From NCBI RefSeq assembly GCF_900109775.1, contig NZ_FOAX01000002.1, positions 496,001 through 560,000 on the forward strand: a DNA stretch of 64,000 nt, in the 5' to 3' direction. The DNA comes from Pseudoxanthomonas sp. GM95. GTDB lineage: Bacteria > Pseudomonadota > Gammaproteobacteria > Xanthomonadales > Xanthomonadaceae. How positions within the stretch are numbered: the stretch's first letter is position 1; every line of letters starts with the position of its first letter. Below, one piece after another: positions 18,164 to 26,412 of the stretch. The translations under genes and the position numbers were made by a program. The notes below the pieces were generated by a model. That model was given only the letters and a program-made list of their open reading frames with translations, ran no database searches and was not told where the DNA came from.

Positions 18164-19342
18164 ATGCGCTGGACTCATGCACTTCCGTTGTTGCTGGCCT
18201 TCGGGTTGGTCGCGTTGCCGGCCCGCGCGCAGGTGTGGGTGCCGGCATGGACCGCCTCACCCGCGCCGGACCGCAAGGACGGGACGCCGGACAAGCCGGT
18301 GCAGTTCGCCGACCAGACCGTGCGCCAGGACATGCGCCTGGGCACCTCGGCCAAGGCGCTGCGTTTCCGCATCAGCAACGAGCTGGGCGTGGCGCCGCTG
18401 AAGGTCAACGCGCTGACCGCGCAATTGGCCGGCGGCAAGGGCAAGCCGCTGCCGGTGACCTTTGACGGGCGCAACGACATTGTCGTGCCGATCGGCGCGG
18501 CCTTGCTCAGCGATGCCGTGCCGCTGGCCGCGCCGGCGATGGCCGAGGTCACGCTGAACGCGTATTTCCCAGAGCCCACCATTGCCGTCGTGCGGCGCAC
18601 GCCGCTGCGCGTGGCCGCAGGCAAGGTCGCCCAGATCGATGACGCGGTGAAGCTCTCCTACCTGCAGTCCATCGTCTCGGCGATCTACGCAGAACGCGCG
18701 AGCAAGCCGACGATCGTGGTTGCGCTGGGCGACTCGATTACCGAAGGTGCCACCGCCGAGCGCGGCAGCCACGGCCAGTGGCCCGAGTTGCTGGGCGCGC
18801 GCCTGCAGCAGGCGTGCCCGGACCAGTTCGTCGTGCTCAACCAGGGCATCAGCGGCAACAAGGTGATGGATCCGGGTCGCAGCCACAGCGCGTTGGCCCG
18901 TATGGATCGCGACGTGATCGCGGTGTCGCAGGCCGACCAGGTGATCCTGTTCGAAGGCATCAACGACATCCGCCACGGCGGCGCGCCGCAGATGATCCCG
19001 GGGCGCAACGCCGACGACATGCTGGTCGCCTATCGGCAGATCGCCACGCGCCTGCACCAGCATGGCATCAAGGCATACGCGGCGACGATGACGCCGTTCG
19101 GCGGCTCCGAGCGCTACGAGCCGGTCTCCGCCGGCACGCGCACGACGATCAACACCTGGATGCGCAGCAAGAACAGTCCCTTCGATGCGCTGATCGATTT
19201 CGACAAGATCCTGCGCGATCCGGCCAAGCCCGAATCGCTGCCCGACCACATCACCCGCGATCACCTGCATCCCAACGACGAAGGCTATGCGCGCATGGCC
19301 AACGCCATCGACCTGTCGCTGTTCGGCTGCAAGGCACGATGA
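18164..19342 (+). CDS. Secreted SGNH/GDSL hydrolase (candidate carbohydrate O-acetylesterase)
   Basis: 392 residues from the ATG at 18164, which has a GGGAGGG site; a weaker in-frame ATG at 18143 overlaps the SDR stop. A signal peptide (about 1-22, PARAQ) shows export. All SGNH blocks are present: GDSITEG (nucleophile Ser), QGISGN, EGINDI and the C-terminal DHLHP with Asp/His. An N-terminal beta-rich region of about 150 residues precedes the catalytic domain. In an alginate operon it could remove O-acetyl groups found on bacterial alginates; that role is inferred. It overlaps the kinase gene by ATGA. Confidence 0.85.
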   Translation: MRWTHALPLLLAFGLVALPARAQVWVPAWTASPAPDRKDGTPDKPVQFADQTVRQDMRLGTSAKALRFRISNELGVAPLKVNALTAQLAGGKGKPLPVTFDGRNDIVVPIGAALLSDAVPLAAPAMAEVTLNAYFPEPTIAVVRRTPLRVAAGKVAQIDDAVKLSYLQSIVSAIYAERASKPTIVVALGDSITEGATAERGSHGQWPELLGARLQQACPDQFVVLNQGISGNKVMDPGRSHSALARMDRDVIAVSQADQVILFEGINDIRHGGAPQMIPGRNADDMLVAYRQIATRLHQHGIKAYAATMTPFGGSERYEPVSAGTRTTINTWMRSKNSPFDALIDFDKILRDPAKPESLPDHITRDHLHPNDEGYARMANAIDLSLFGCKAR

Positions 19343-20454
19343 GCACGACGGTGGCGGGAAGCGTGTTCGACGTGCCTGCGCGCGACGGGCGCCGTTGGGA
19401 CTGCGCTGCGCTGGGCGAGGTGATGCTGCGCTTCGATCCGGGCGAAGACCGCATCCGCAGTGCGCGCACGTTCCGCGTCTGGGAAGGCGGCGGGGAATAC
19501 AACGTCGCCCGCGGCTTGCGCAGCACCTTCGGCCATCGCGCCACCGTGCTGACTGCGTTGCCGCGCAGCGAGATCGGCGCGCTGGCCGAATCGCTGATCG
19601 CAGCCAGCGGCACCGACACCGCGCAGATCCTGTGGCGCGACTACGACGGTATTGGCCGCAACACGCGCATGGGCCTGAACTTCACCGAGCGCGGCTTCGG
19701 CCTGCGCGCGGCGCTGGGCGTGTCCGATCGTGCGTATTCGGCCGCGTCGCAACTCGCGCCTGAGGACTTCGACTGGGACATGCTGTTCGGCGCGCAGGGC
19801 GCGCGCTGGCTGCACACCGGCGGCATCTTCGCCGCCTTGTCCGAAAGCACGGCGCGCACCGCGGTGGCCGCCGCCCGCGCGGCCCGCGCGCACGGCGTGC
19901 CGGTGTCCTACGACCTCAATTACCGCGCCAGCCTGTGGAAGGCGCATCCCGATCCCGATGCCGCGCGTCGCACCAACTGCGCAGTCGCGGCCGAATGCAC
20001 GCTGCTGATCGGCGACGAATATTCCTTCGCCGCCTGCCTGGGCATGGACGTGTCCGACCTGGGCACACGCACCACGCCGATGGACCTGGCGCCGGCGCGT
20101 GCCGCGGCGCAGCGGGCGTTGGCGCAGTTCCCGCAGCTCAAGGCGGTGGCCTTCACCCTGCGCGATGCCAGCAACGCCTCGCGCAACGGTTGGGCCGGCG
20201 CGCTGTGTACGCGCGATGAGGTGTACCTGTCTTCTTCGTACACGGTCGATATCCTCGATCGCGTGGGTGGCGGCGATGCCTTCGTATCCGGCCTGCTGCA
20301 CGGCGTGCTGTCAGGCGCGGACCTGCAGCAGTCCGTCGAGCTGGGCGCCGCGCATGGCGCGCTGGCGATGACCACGCCGGGCGACAATGCCATCGCTTCG
20401 CTGGCCGAAGTCGAATCGGTGATGCGCGGCGAGTCCGCGGCCGCGCGTCGCTGA
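19339..20454 (+). CDS. PfkB-family sugar kinase, probable 2-keto-3-deoxygluconate kinase
   Basis: Cytoplasmic kinase of 371 residues expected to turn KDG into KDPG. The N-terminal ALGEVMLRFDPGED and GGGEYNVARGL are ribokinase/KdgK-type sugar-binding motifs. The C-terminal DRVGGGDAFVSGLLHG is the PfkB signature with the anion hole and catalytic Asp. It is longer than E. coli KdgK (about 310) but similar to xanthomonad relatives. ATGA overlap with the esterase gene. The next enzyme, KDPG aldolase (Eda), is not encoded in the window. Confidence 0.85.
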   Translation: MSTTVAGSVFDVPARDGRRWDCAALGEVMLRFDPGEDRIRSARTFRVWEGGGEYNVARGLRSTFGHRATVLTALPRSEIGALAESLIAASGTDTAQILWRDYDGIGRNTRMGLNFTERGFGLRAALGVSDRAYSAASQLAPEDFDWDMLFGAQGARWLHTGGIFAALSESTARTAVAAARAARAHGVPVSYDLNYRASLWKAHPDPDAARRTNCAVAAECTLLIGDEYSFAACLGMDVSDLGTRTTPMDLAPARAAAQRALAQFPQLKAVAFTLRDASNASRNGWAGALCTRDEVYLSSSYTVDILDRVGGGDAFVSGLLHGVLSGADLQQSVELGAAHGALAMTTPGDNAIASLAEVESVMRGESAAARR

Positions 20455-20484
20455 CGCCCCAATCTAACTCCAGGAATCCATGTC

Positions 20485-20670
20485 ATGCCCGAAGTCGTCG
20501 TATTCGCGGTCGAAGGTCGTACCGCACAGCAGAAGAAAAACCTGATGAAGGCCATCACCGATGCGGTGGCCGAACACTTCACCGTCGATCCGGCCGGCGT
20601 GGTCGTGCAGATTGTCGAAGCGCCGCGCGATTCCAAGTCCAAGGGTGGCGTGCCCTACAACGAGCGCTGA
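20485..20670 (+). CDS. 4-oxalocrotonate-tautomerase-like small protein
   Basis: 61-residue protein of the tautomerase superfamily. After removal of Met the N-terminal Pro1 (MPEVVVF) is the catalytic base of the family, and Arg11 (VEGRT) is kept. The position of 4-OT Arg39 aligns with Val (GVVVQIVE), so it is not a standard 4-oxalocrotonate tautomerase. AGGAATCC precedes the ATG. It ends the alginate operon, 30 bp after the kinase, and is convergent with the diguanylate cyclase. A role in keto-enol or ring-opening steps of DEH/KDG is possible; no KdgF is seen in the locus. Confidence 0.85.
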   Translation: MPEVVVFAVEGRTAQQKKNLMKAITDAVAEHFTVDPAGVVVQIVEAPRDSKSKGGVPYNER

Positions 20671-20680
20671 CGCGCGCGAC

Positions 20681-22174
20681 TCAGGTCCGCACGGCGGCCC
20701 GGTTGCGGCCGCCAGCCTTGGCGTCGTACAGCGCCAGGTCGGCCAGTTCGACCAGGCTGGCCGGGCCCGCATCCGCCCCCAGGCGGCCGGGCCACACCGA
20801 GGCTGCGCCGACGCTGATGGTGACCACCGGCGCGGTATAGCTTTCGGCGTGCGGCACGCCGAGTTCGCGCACGCTGCGGCACACCGCTTCGGCCAGCACG
20901 CGCAGCGCGTCGCTGTCGCAGCCCGGCAGGACCAGTGCCAGTTCTTCGCCGCCGTAACGCGCGGCCAGATCGCCATGCCGGCGCGCGCAGCGTTTGACCG
21001 CCGCCGCCACCTGGCGCAGGCAGGCATCGCCGGCCTGGTGGCCGTAGGTGTCGTTGAACGCCTTGAAGTGGTCGATGTCCACCAGCAGCAGGCCCAGCGG
21101 CGTGCTCTCGCGCACCGCGCGCGGCCAGCTGTCGGCGAGGTATTCGTCCAGGGCGCGGCGGTTGGCCAGCCCGGTCAGGCCATCGGTGCGCGCCAGCGCT
21201 TCAAGCTGGTCCTGCACCACCTGCCGTTCCAGCAGCTGGCGGCGCAGCCATTCGCCCAGGCCGGCGAACAGGCCGATCGTGACCAGCGTCAGCAGCGCAT
21301 GCGTGCGCACCGAGCGCTGCCAGGCGCCCAAGGCTTCGTGCTCGGACAGCGCGGCCACCGCGATCAAGGGAAAGTGTTCGGCGTGGTGGAATCCACTGAT
21401 GCGCCGCACCTGATCCACCGGCGAGACGTAGGTGAGCGAACCGCTCACTTTCCCCTGCATCGAGGCGAACAGTGGCGTCTTGCTGAGATCGCGGCCGACG
21501 TTGCCGTTGTCGTCGGGCAGGCGCGCGCAGACCACGCCCTGCGCGTTGATCAGGGCAATCGCGCCCTGCTTGCCGACGTCGTAGCCGCGATAGAAGTCGG
21601 CGAAGTAATCCGAGCGGATGCTGGCCAGCACGACGCCACCGAACTTGCCCTCGGCATCGTTGAAGCGCCGGGTGATGGTGATGATCCAGGTGTTGTCGGT
21701 GCGGCTGCGCACCGGCGGTCCCATCCACGACAGCGCATCGTCCACCTCGCGGTGATGGATGAAGTAGGCGCGGTCGCTGTTGTTCATGTTGGCCGGCACG
21801 TTCGGCAGCGAAGTGGCGATCCACTTGCCCTGCGCGTCGTAGACGAATAACCCGTGGATGCGGGTGGAGCGCGCGGCTTCCTGGCGCAGGAACGCATTGA
21901 GCAGCGCGAGGTTGCGCGGGCCGGTGCCGTAGTCGTGCAGGCTCTCGACGATGCCCGCCAGGGTGCTGTCGGCGAGCTGGAAGGAGTCCTCGGCATGCTG
22001 GCCCACCGAGCGCGCCAGATTGGACGCATCCAGCTGGATCTGGGTGCGCGCCTCGGCGCGGGTTTCCAGACCGTGCCAGTACTCCACGCCGGCAAAGATC
22101 AAACACACGGCCAGGACGAAGCCTCGCAGCATGTTGGGCAACAAGCGCCTCGGCGTCTGGTCCAGCGTGGTCAT
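20681..22174 (-). CDS. Membrane-bound diguanylate cyclase
   Basis: Makes the second messenger c-di-GMP. 497 residues: transmembrane helix about 15-33, a periplasmic dCache/CHASE-like sensor about 34-285, a second helix about 292-310, then a GGDEF domain. The active site reads GGEEL (408-412), a functional variant, and RHGD (399-402) five residues before it matches the RxxD inhibitory site, so product inhibition is expected. The ATG at 22174 follows GAGGGAGACG. It lies 99 bp downstream of the response regulator on the same strand, perhaps one transcript. Confidence 0.92.
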   Translation of the reverse strand: MTTLDQTPRRLLPNMLRGFVLAVCLIFAGVEYWHGLETRAEARTQIQLDASNLARSVGQHAEDSFQLADSTLAGIVESLHDYGTGPRNLALLNAFLRQEAARSTRIHGLFVYDAQGKWIATSLPNVPANMNNSDRAYFIHHREVDDALSWMGPPVRSRTDNTWIITITRRFNDAEGKFGGVVLASIRSDYFADFYRGYDVGKQGAIALINAQGVVCARLPDDNGNVGRDLSKTPLFASMQGKVSGSLTYVSPVDQVRRISGFHHAEHFPLIAVAALSEHEALGAWQRSVRTHALLTLVTIGLFAGLGEWLRRQLLERQVVQDQLEALARTDGLTGLANRRALDEYLADSWPRAVRESTPLGLLLVDIDHFKAFNDTYGHQAGDACLRQVAAAVKRCARRHGDLAARYGGEELALVLPGCDSDALRVLAEAVCRSVRELGVPHAESYTAPVVTISVGAASVWPGRLGADAGPASLVELADLALYDAKAGGRNRAAVRT

Positions 22175-22273
22175 TGCATCGTCTCCCTCGGTGCGAGGGT
22201 AGACGTTTGTCGCGGTGGCGTCATGCGCACGCATCCAATCCCTGGAAGCGGCCATCCTGGCCGCACGCGGTGC

Positions 22274-22645
22274 TTAGTTGGGCAGGTGCTGGCGCATCGC
22301 GCCCAGCAGGGCCTGCCGGTTGTAGGGCTTGGCCAGGAAGGCGGCGTTGCCGGGGAAGTCGCGGAAGCTGTTCTGTGCGTGGCCGGAGGTCAGCACGACC
22401 GGCAGCTGCGCGTTGAGGTCGCCGATCCGGCGTGCCAGCTGGATGCCGTCCATGCCGCCGGGCATGTTGATATCGCTGAAGATCAGCGACACATCGGTAT
22501 TAGAGGCCAGCAGGTCCAGGGCCTGCATGCCGCCACTGGCTTCCACCACGGCGTAGCCTTCCGCTTCGAGGATCATCGCGGCGATCTCGCGGGCACCAGA
22601 ATCGTCCTCGACGATGAGGATGACGGGCATGCTGGCGCTGGACAT
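22274..22645 (-). CDS. Single-domain response regulator
   Basis: 123-residue receiver domain without an output domain. The acidic pocket is VEDD (12-15), the phosphoacceptor is Asp58 in FSDINMPGG, Thr/Ser is in VVLTSG and the conserved Lys is in FLAKPYN. Divergent from the PAS histidine kinase (start 22749), which is its likely partner, with 103 bp between them. A CheY-like or hybrid-type phosphorelay that may also influence the diguanylate cyclase downstream. Confidence 0.9.
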   Translation of the reverse strand: MSSASMPVILIVEDDSGAREIAAMILEAEGYAVVEASGGMQALDLLASNTDVSLIFSDINMPGGMDGIQLARRIGDLNAQLPVVLTSGHAQNSFRDFPGNAAFLAKPYNRQALLGAMRQHLPN

Positions 22646-22733
22646 GGTATTTCCGGGGCAAAAGACAGCCCGAATGTGCCAGCGAGCGCGTGAAAGCGGA
22701 GTGACCCTCTTCAATCGCGGCCCCTGTGGTCAC

Positions 22734-22739
22734 TACAAT
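22734..22739 (+). promoter_or_regulatory. -10-like TACAAT just before the histidine kinase start
   Basis: TACAAT ends 10 nt before the ATG at 22749, so transcription would begin almost at the start codon. No good -35 box is seen at 17 bp. No Shine-Dalgarno lies between. Confidence 0.45.
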
Positions 22740-22748
22740 GGCAGCCAG

Positions 22749-24092
22749 ATGCCACCAGGCGACCGCTACCGCCAGATCGTCGAGCTCTCGCAGGATTGCA
22801 TCCTGGAGCTGGACGCGACTGGACGGATCACCTCCGTCAATCGTCATGGCCTGGACATGCTGGGCGCGTTCGAGCGCAATGACGTCCTGCGCCAGCCCTG
22901 GCAGGACTTCTGGCCGGAAACATTGCATGTCGTGGTCCGCGAGGCCTTGCGCCGCGGCTTGGACGGACAGTCCAGCGAATATCTTGGCAGCCTGACCACG
23001 TTGCGCGGCGTGGTGCGGCAGTGGTCGGTCTCGATCGCGCCACTGACCGATGTTGGCGGGCGCGTTGAATCCCTGGTGGTGGTCGGGCGCGACATCACCG
23101 AGATCCGCCGGGTCGAGCAGGCGCTGCGCACGCTCAATGTCAGTCTGTCCTCGCAGCTGCAGGGCGCCGAAAGCCGCGCGATCGCGGCCAGCGAGCACAA
23201 CGAATACCTAGAAGCGACCCTCACCCAGGCCCAGGTCATCAGCGAGCGGCGTCGCCACCACGAGCTGCAGGCGCTGGAACAGCGCGACATCGCCGAGGCG
23301 GCCCGCGCCATGGCCGAGCACACCGCGATGCAGGCACAGAAGGGCGAAGCGGTGGGGCAGCTGGTGGCCGGCATCGCCCACGATTTCAACAACATGCTGC
23401 AGACCGCGGTGGCGGCGATCAGCGTGGTGACCGACAACCCCGATGCGCTGACCCCAATGCAGCGCAAGCTGCTGGGACGCGGCAGCGATGCGCTGGCCCA
23501 TGCCACCACGGTGGCCAAGCGCCTGCTGGGCTTCGCCCGCCAGCATCCGGTCCATGCCGAAGACATGGACGTGCAGGAGGTCGCGCTGGAAATGGCCGAC
23601 CTGATGCAGCAGAGCCTGCCGCCGGACATCGAGCTGGTCGTGGAGCAGCGGGCGGGTGCCTTTCCGGTCGTGGCCGATCGCCATGGCGTGGGCCAGGCGG
23701 TGATGAACCTGTGCATCAACGCCCGCGATGCCTGCGACGGTGCCGGCACGATCACCCTGCGGTGCGATACCGGCCGGGTGGAACCGCAGTCGGTCACACC
23801 GACCCGGGCATTGGGTGATTACGTCACCCTGGCCGTGTCCGATACCGGCAGCGGCATGGATCAGGTGGCGATGTCGCGCCTGTTCGAACCGTATTTCACG
23901 ACCAAGCCCGAAGGCCGCGGCACCGGCCTGGGCCTGGCCCAGGTGTACGCGCTGATGCGCCAGGCCGGCGGCTTCATCGACGTGGACAGCGCGGTCGGTG
24001 TCGGCACGGTGATGACCTTGTGGTTCCCGCGTGCCCATCTCATGGCCGAGCAGGCGCCGGTCCTGGTCTCGGCCGACGGGCTCCAGGCCTGA
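22749..24092 (+). CDS. PAS-domain sensor histidine kinase, cytoplasmic
   Basis: 447 residues with no transmembrane helix. A PAS domain (about 5-120) is followed by a coiled coil rich in Glu/Gln/Arg (about 120-200), the H-box GQLVAGIAHDFNNMLQ with phospho-His211, and an ATPase domain with N-box NLCINARDA, DTGSGMD and GRGTGLGLAQV. The HDFNN type of H-box is usual in kinases that work with separate or fused receiver domains. It is divergent from the single-domain response regulator. The start is chosen at the PAS domain; an upstream in-frame extension to 22614 would run over the regulator promoter and shows no homology. Confidence 0.9.
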   Translation: MPPGDRYRQIVELSQDCILELDATGRITSVNRHGLDMLGAFERNDVLRQPWQDFWPETLHVVVREALRRGLDGQSSEYLGSLTTLRGVVRQWSVSIAPLTDVGGRVESLVVVGRDITEIRRVEQALRTLNVSLSSQLQGAESRAIAASEHNEYLEATLTQAQVISERRRHHELQALEQRDIAEAARAMAEHTAMQAQKGEAVGQLVAGIAHDFNNMLQTAVAAISVVTDNPDALTPMQRKLLGRGSDALAHATTVAKRLLGFARQHPVHAEDMDVQEVALEMADLMQQSLPPDIELVVEQRAGAFPVVADRHGVGQAVMNLCINARDACDGAGTITLRCDTGRVEPQSVTPTRALGDYVTLAVSDTGSGMDQVAMSRLFEPYFTTKPEGRGTGLGLAQVYALMRQAGGFIDVDSAVGVGTVMTLWFPRAHLMAEQAPVLVSADGLQA

Positions 24093-24143
24093 GTCCTGCG
24101 TTCCGGCGGCAGGTTTGCCGCCGGTTTGAAGTCTCTCCGAAAC

Positions 24144-24173
24144 GAAAACAGCCGCTCGAAAGCGGCTGTTTTC
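24144..24173. terminator. Bidirectional intrinsic terminator between the kinase gene and tolC
   Basis: Perfect 13-bp stem: GAAAACAGCCGCT (24144-24156), loop CGAA, AGCGGCTGTTTTC (24161-24173). T-rich on both strands, serving both convergent genes. Confidence 0.9.
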
Positions 24174-24194
24174 TTGTGCGATGTCGCTGAAGAC

Positions 24195-25580
24195 TCAGAG
24201 CTTGCTGGGCGCGCCCATGATCTTCTGGTCATCGCCGTTCAGGCGGGCGTTGGCGTCGGCGCTGAGCAGGGCGTTGACGTCCTGCAGGTCGGCCGCGTCC
24301 AGCGTGCCGGCAGCGGCTTCCAACAGCAGGCGGTTCTGCAGGAAGTTGTACTTGGCCAGCGAGTACTGCTCCTGTGCCGCGACCAGGTTGTTCTGGTTGG
24401 TCAGCACGTCCAGCACGGTGCGGGTGCCGACTTCCAGGCCGACCTGCGAGGCGTCGAACGCGCTGCGCGCCGAAACCACGGCCGAGCGACGGGCCTCGAT
24501 CTCGCTGATGCCCGCTTCCAGCACCTGGTAGGCGTTGCGCGTGTTGCGCACCACCGAGCGGCGCTGCAGCTCGTAGGCGTCCTGCGCCGAATCGCGCTGG
24601 GCGATGGACTGGCGCACCTGCGACTGGATCGCACCGCCGGAGAAGATCGGGATGTCCAAGGTCACGCCGATCGAGCGGCCGTCGTTCTGGCCACGGCTGT
24701 TGAGCGCGTTGGCGGTGTCATCGCCGCCCCAGGCCGCGCTGCGCGTGTAGGCGCCGCTCAGGCTCAGGGTCGGCAGGTGGCCGGCGCGGGCACCGGCAAC
24801 ACCGGCTTCGGCCGACTGCACCTGCAGCTGAAGCGACTTCAGGGCCGGGTTCTGGGCAATGGCGGTATCGACCCAGCCGTCGGCGCTGTATTCGCTGGGC
24901 AGCTGCGGCTTGAAGTCGTCCGGCAGGCCGCGCAGGCTGGCGACCGGCTGGCCGGTGATCTCGGTCAGCGCCTCGTAGGCGTCCTTGAGCGTGTTGCGCT
25001 GGGTGATGACCGTGGCGCGCGCGCTGTCGTAGGAGGCGCGGGCTTCATGCACGTCGGTGATCGGGGCCAGGCCGACGTCCAAACGCTTCTGCGCATAGTC
25101 GAACTGCTTCTGGAAGGCCGCTTCGGCTGCTTCGGCCGAGGCCAGCGTCTCGATCGCGATCAGCACGTTGAAGTACGCCGCCGAGGTGCGGGTGATCAGC
25201 GAGTCGTTGGCCGAATCCAGGTCGAAATCCGCCGACTGGCTCAGCGCCTTCTGCGAGCGCACCGTGGCGTAGGAGCTGAAGTCCACCAGCTTCTGGCTGA
25301 CGTTGACCGCGTAATCGCGCGAGCGCGGGGCTTCGATCCAGTCGCCGCCGTGGGTGACCTTGGCGCTGGAACGGCCCAGCGAGGCGCTGCCGTTGACCTG
25401 CGGCAGCAGGGTGGCGCGCGCCTGCACGACGCCTTCCTTCTGCGACAGGCGGTTGGCTTCGGCCTGGGCCAGCGTCGGATCGCCGTTGCGGGCCATTTCA
25501 TAGGTCTGCATCAGATCGGCGGCCGAAGCAGCGGAGGGCAGCGCCAACGCAACTGCGAGAACGAGAGGAAGACGGCTCAT
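24195..25580 (-). CDS. tolC: TolC-type outer-membrane efflux channel
   Basis: Trimeric outer-membrane/periplasmic tunnel for type I secretion and RND efflux. 461 residues with a signal peptide (about 1-21, SAASA-ADL), then two OEP repeats of helix-strand pattern (DLMQTYEMARNGDPTLAQAEA; QARATLLPQVNGS). Length is close to E. coli TolC after trimming. The ATG at 25580 is preceded by AAGGAAC; the in-frame upstream extension has unlike, Arg-rich composition. pcm lies just upstream and a TetR regulator beyond, an arrangement seen in other xanthomonads. No inner-membrane pump or adaptor is in the window. Confidence 0.94.
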   Translation of the reverse strand: MSRLPLVLAVALALPSAASAADLMQTYEMARNGDPTLAQAEANRLSQKEGVVQARATLLPQVNGSASLGRSSAKVTHGGDWIEAPRSRDYAVNVSQKLVDFSSYATVRSQKALSQSADFDLDSANDSLITRTSAAYFNVLIAIETLASAEAAEAAFQKQFDYAQKRLDVGLAPITDVHEARASYDSARATVITQRNTLKDAYEALTEITGQPVASLRGLPDDFKPQLPSEYSADGWVDTAIAQNPALKSLQLQVQSAEAGVAGARAGHLPTLSLSGAYTRSAAWGGDDTANALNSRGQNDGRSIGVTLDIPIFSGGAIQSQVRQSIAQRDSAQDAYELQRRSVVRNTRNAYQVLEAGISEIEARRSAVVSARSAFDASQVGLEVGTRTVLDVLTNQNNLVAAQEQYSLAKYNFLQNRLLLEAAAGTLDAADLQDVNALLSADANARLNGDDQKIMGAPSKL

Positions 25581-25612
25581 CGGAGGGGGTTCCTTGAAAG
25601 TTTTGGTGACGC

Positions 25613-26269
25613 TTAAAAAACGAATTCGGCGACCGGCGCGGCGCCGGTCAGGTACGCAAGGTCGGTCTCGAACAGCGATTCCACGCGCGGACCGGCGGCG
25701 TCGTTGTGGATCAGCACCGCGTCCATGACCGGCGAGCGGCCGCGCACCACGAACAGGCGACCGCCCGGGCGCAGCCACGTCATGAAGGACAATGGCAGGG
25801 TGTCGACCGCGGCGGTCACGCAGACCACGTCGAACTGGCGGTCGCTGGCCCAGGTCAGGGCATCGGCCACTTCGACCCGTACGCTGCTGGACAGGCCGGC
25901 GGCAGCCAGGTTGGCCTGCGCGGTGGCGGCCAGGTCCGGATGCAGCTCCAGGCTGACCACTTCGCGGCCCATCGTGGCCAGGCAGGCGGTCAGGAAGCCG
26001 CTGCCGGTGCCGATTTCCAGCACATCCTCGCCCGCCTGCACGTCCAGCGCCTGCAGGGTGCGGCCTTCGATCACCGGCTTCATCATGCGCTGGCCGTGGC
26101 CCAGCGGCAGTTCCAGGTCGGCGTAGGCCAGGGCGCTGTGCGCCGGCGGCACGAAGGTTTCGCGCGGCAGCGTGGCCAGGGTTTCGAGGACGCGGCTGTC
26201 CAGCACGTCCCAGGGACGGATCTGCTGTTCCACCATGTTCTCGCGGGCTTGGGCGTAATTGATCGTCAT
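25613..26269 (-). CDS. pcm: Protein-L-isoaspartate O-methyltransferase
   Basis: SAM-dependent repair enzyme that methylates isoaspartyl residues in aged proteins. 218 residues. N-terminal NMVEQQIRPWDVLDSRVLE, then the PCMT signature region around GHGQRMMKPVIEG and the SAM motif VLEIGTGSGFLTACLA. In this proteobacterial subfamily the usual 'GQTISQP' is replaced by GHGQRMMKP. The stop lies 32 bp before tolC, suggesting co-transcription. Confidence 0.88.
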   Translation of the reverse strand: MTINYAQARENMVEQQIRPWDVLDSRVLETLATLPRETFVPPAHSALAYADLELPLGHGQRMMKPVIEGRTLQALDVQAGEDVLEIGTGSGFLTACLATMGREVVSLELHPDLAATAQANLAAAGLSSSVRVEVADALTWASDRQFDVVCVTAAVDTLPLSFMTWLRPGGRLFVVRGRSPVMDAVLIHNDAAGPRVESLFETDLAYLTGAAPVAEFVF

Positions 26270-26412
26270 GGGCGTGCTTTGAGGGGGCGTGTCGGGGCGC
26301 GGGAGCAGGGCATTCTAGCGGTGCGTGGCACGTCCGGCATGTTCAGGATGGCCGCGCGGGCCGATCCGACGCAGTGCCGGAAGTCATCGGGACTGTGGTC
26401 ATGGCATGGCGT

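Noticed and set aside
22614..22748. N-terminal extension of the PAS kinase
   Set aside because: It would overlap the response regulator start and its promoter, and has no PAS-like sequence.
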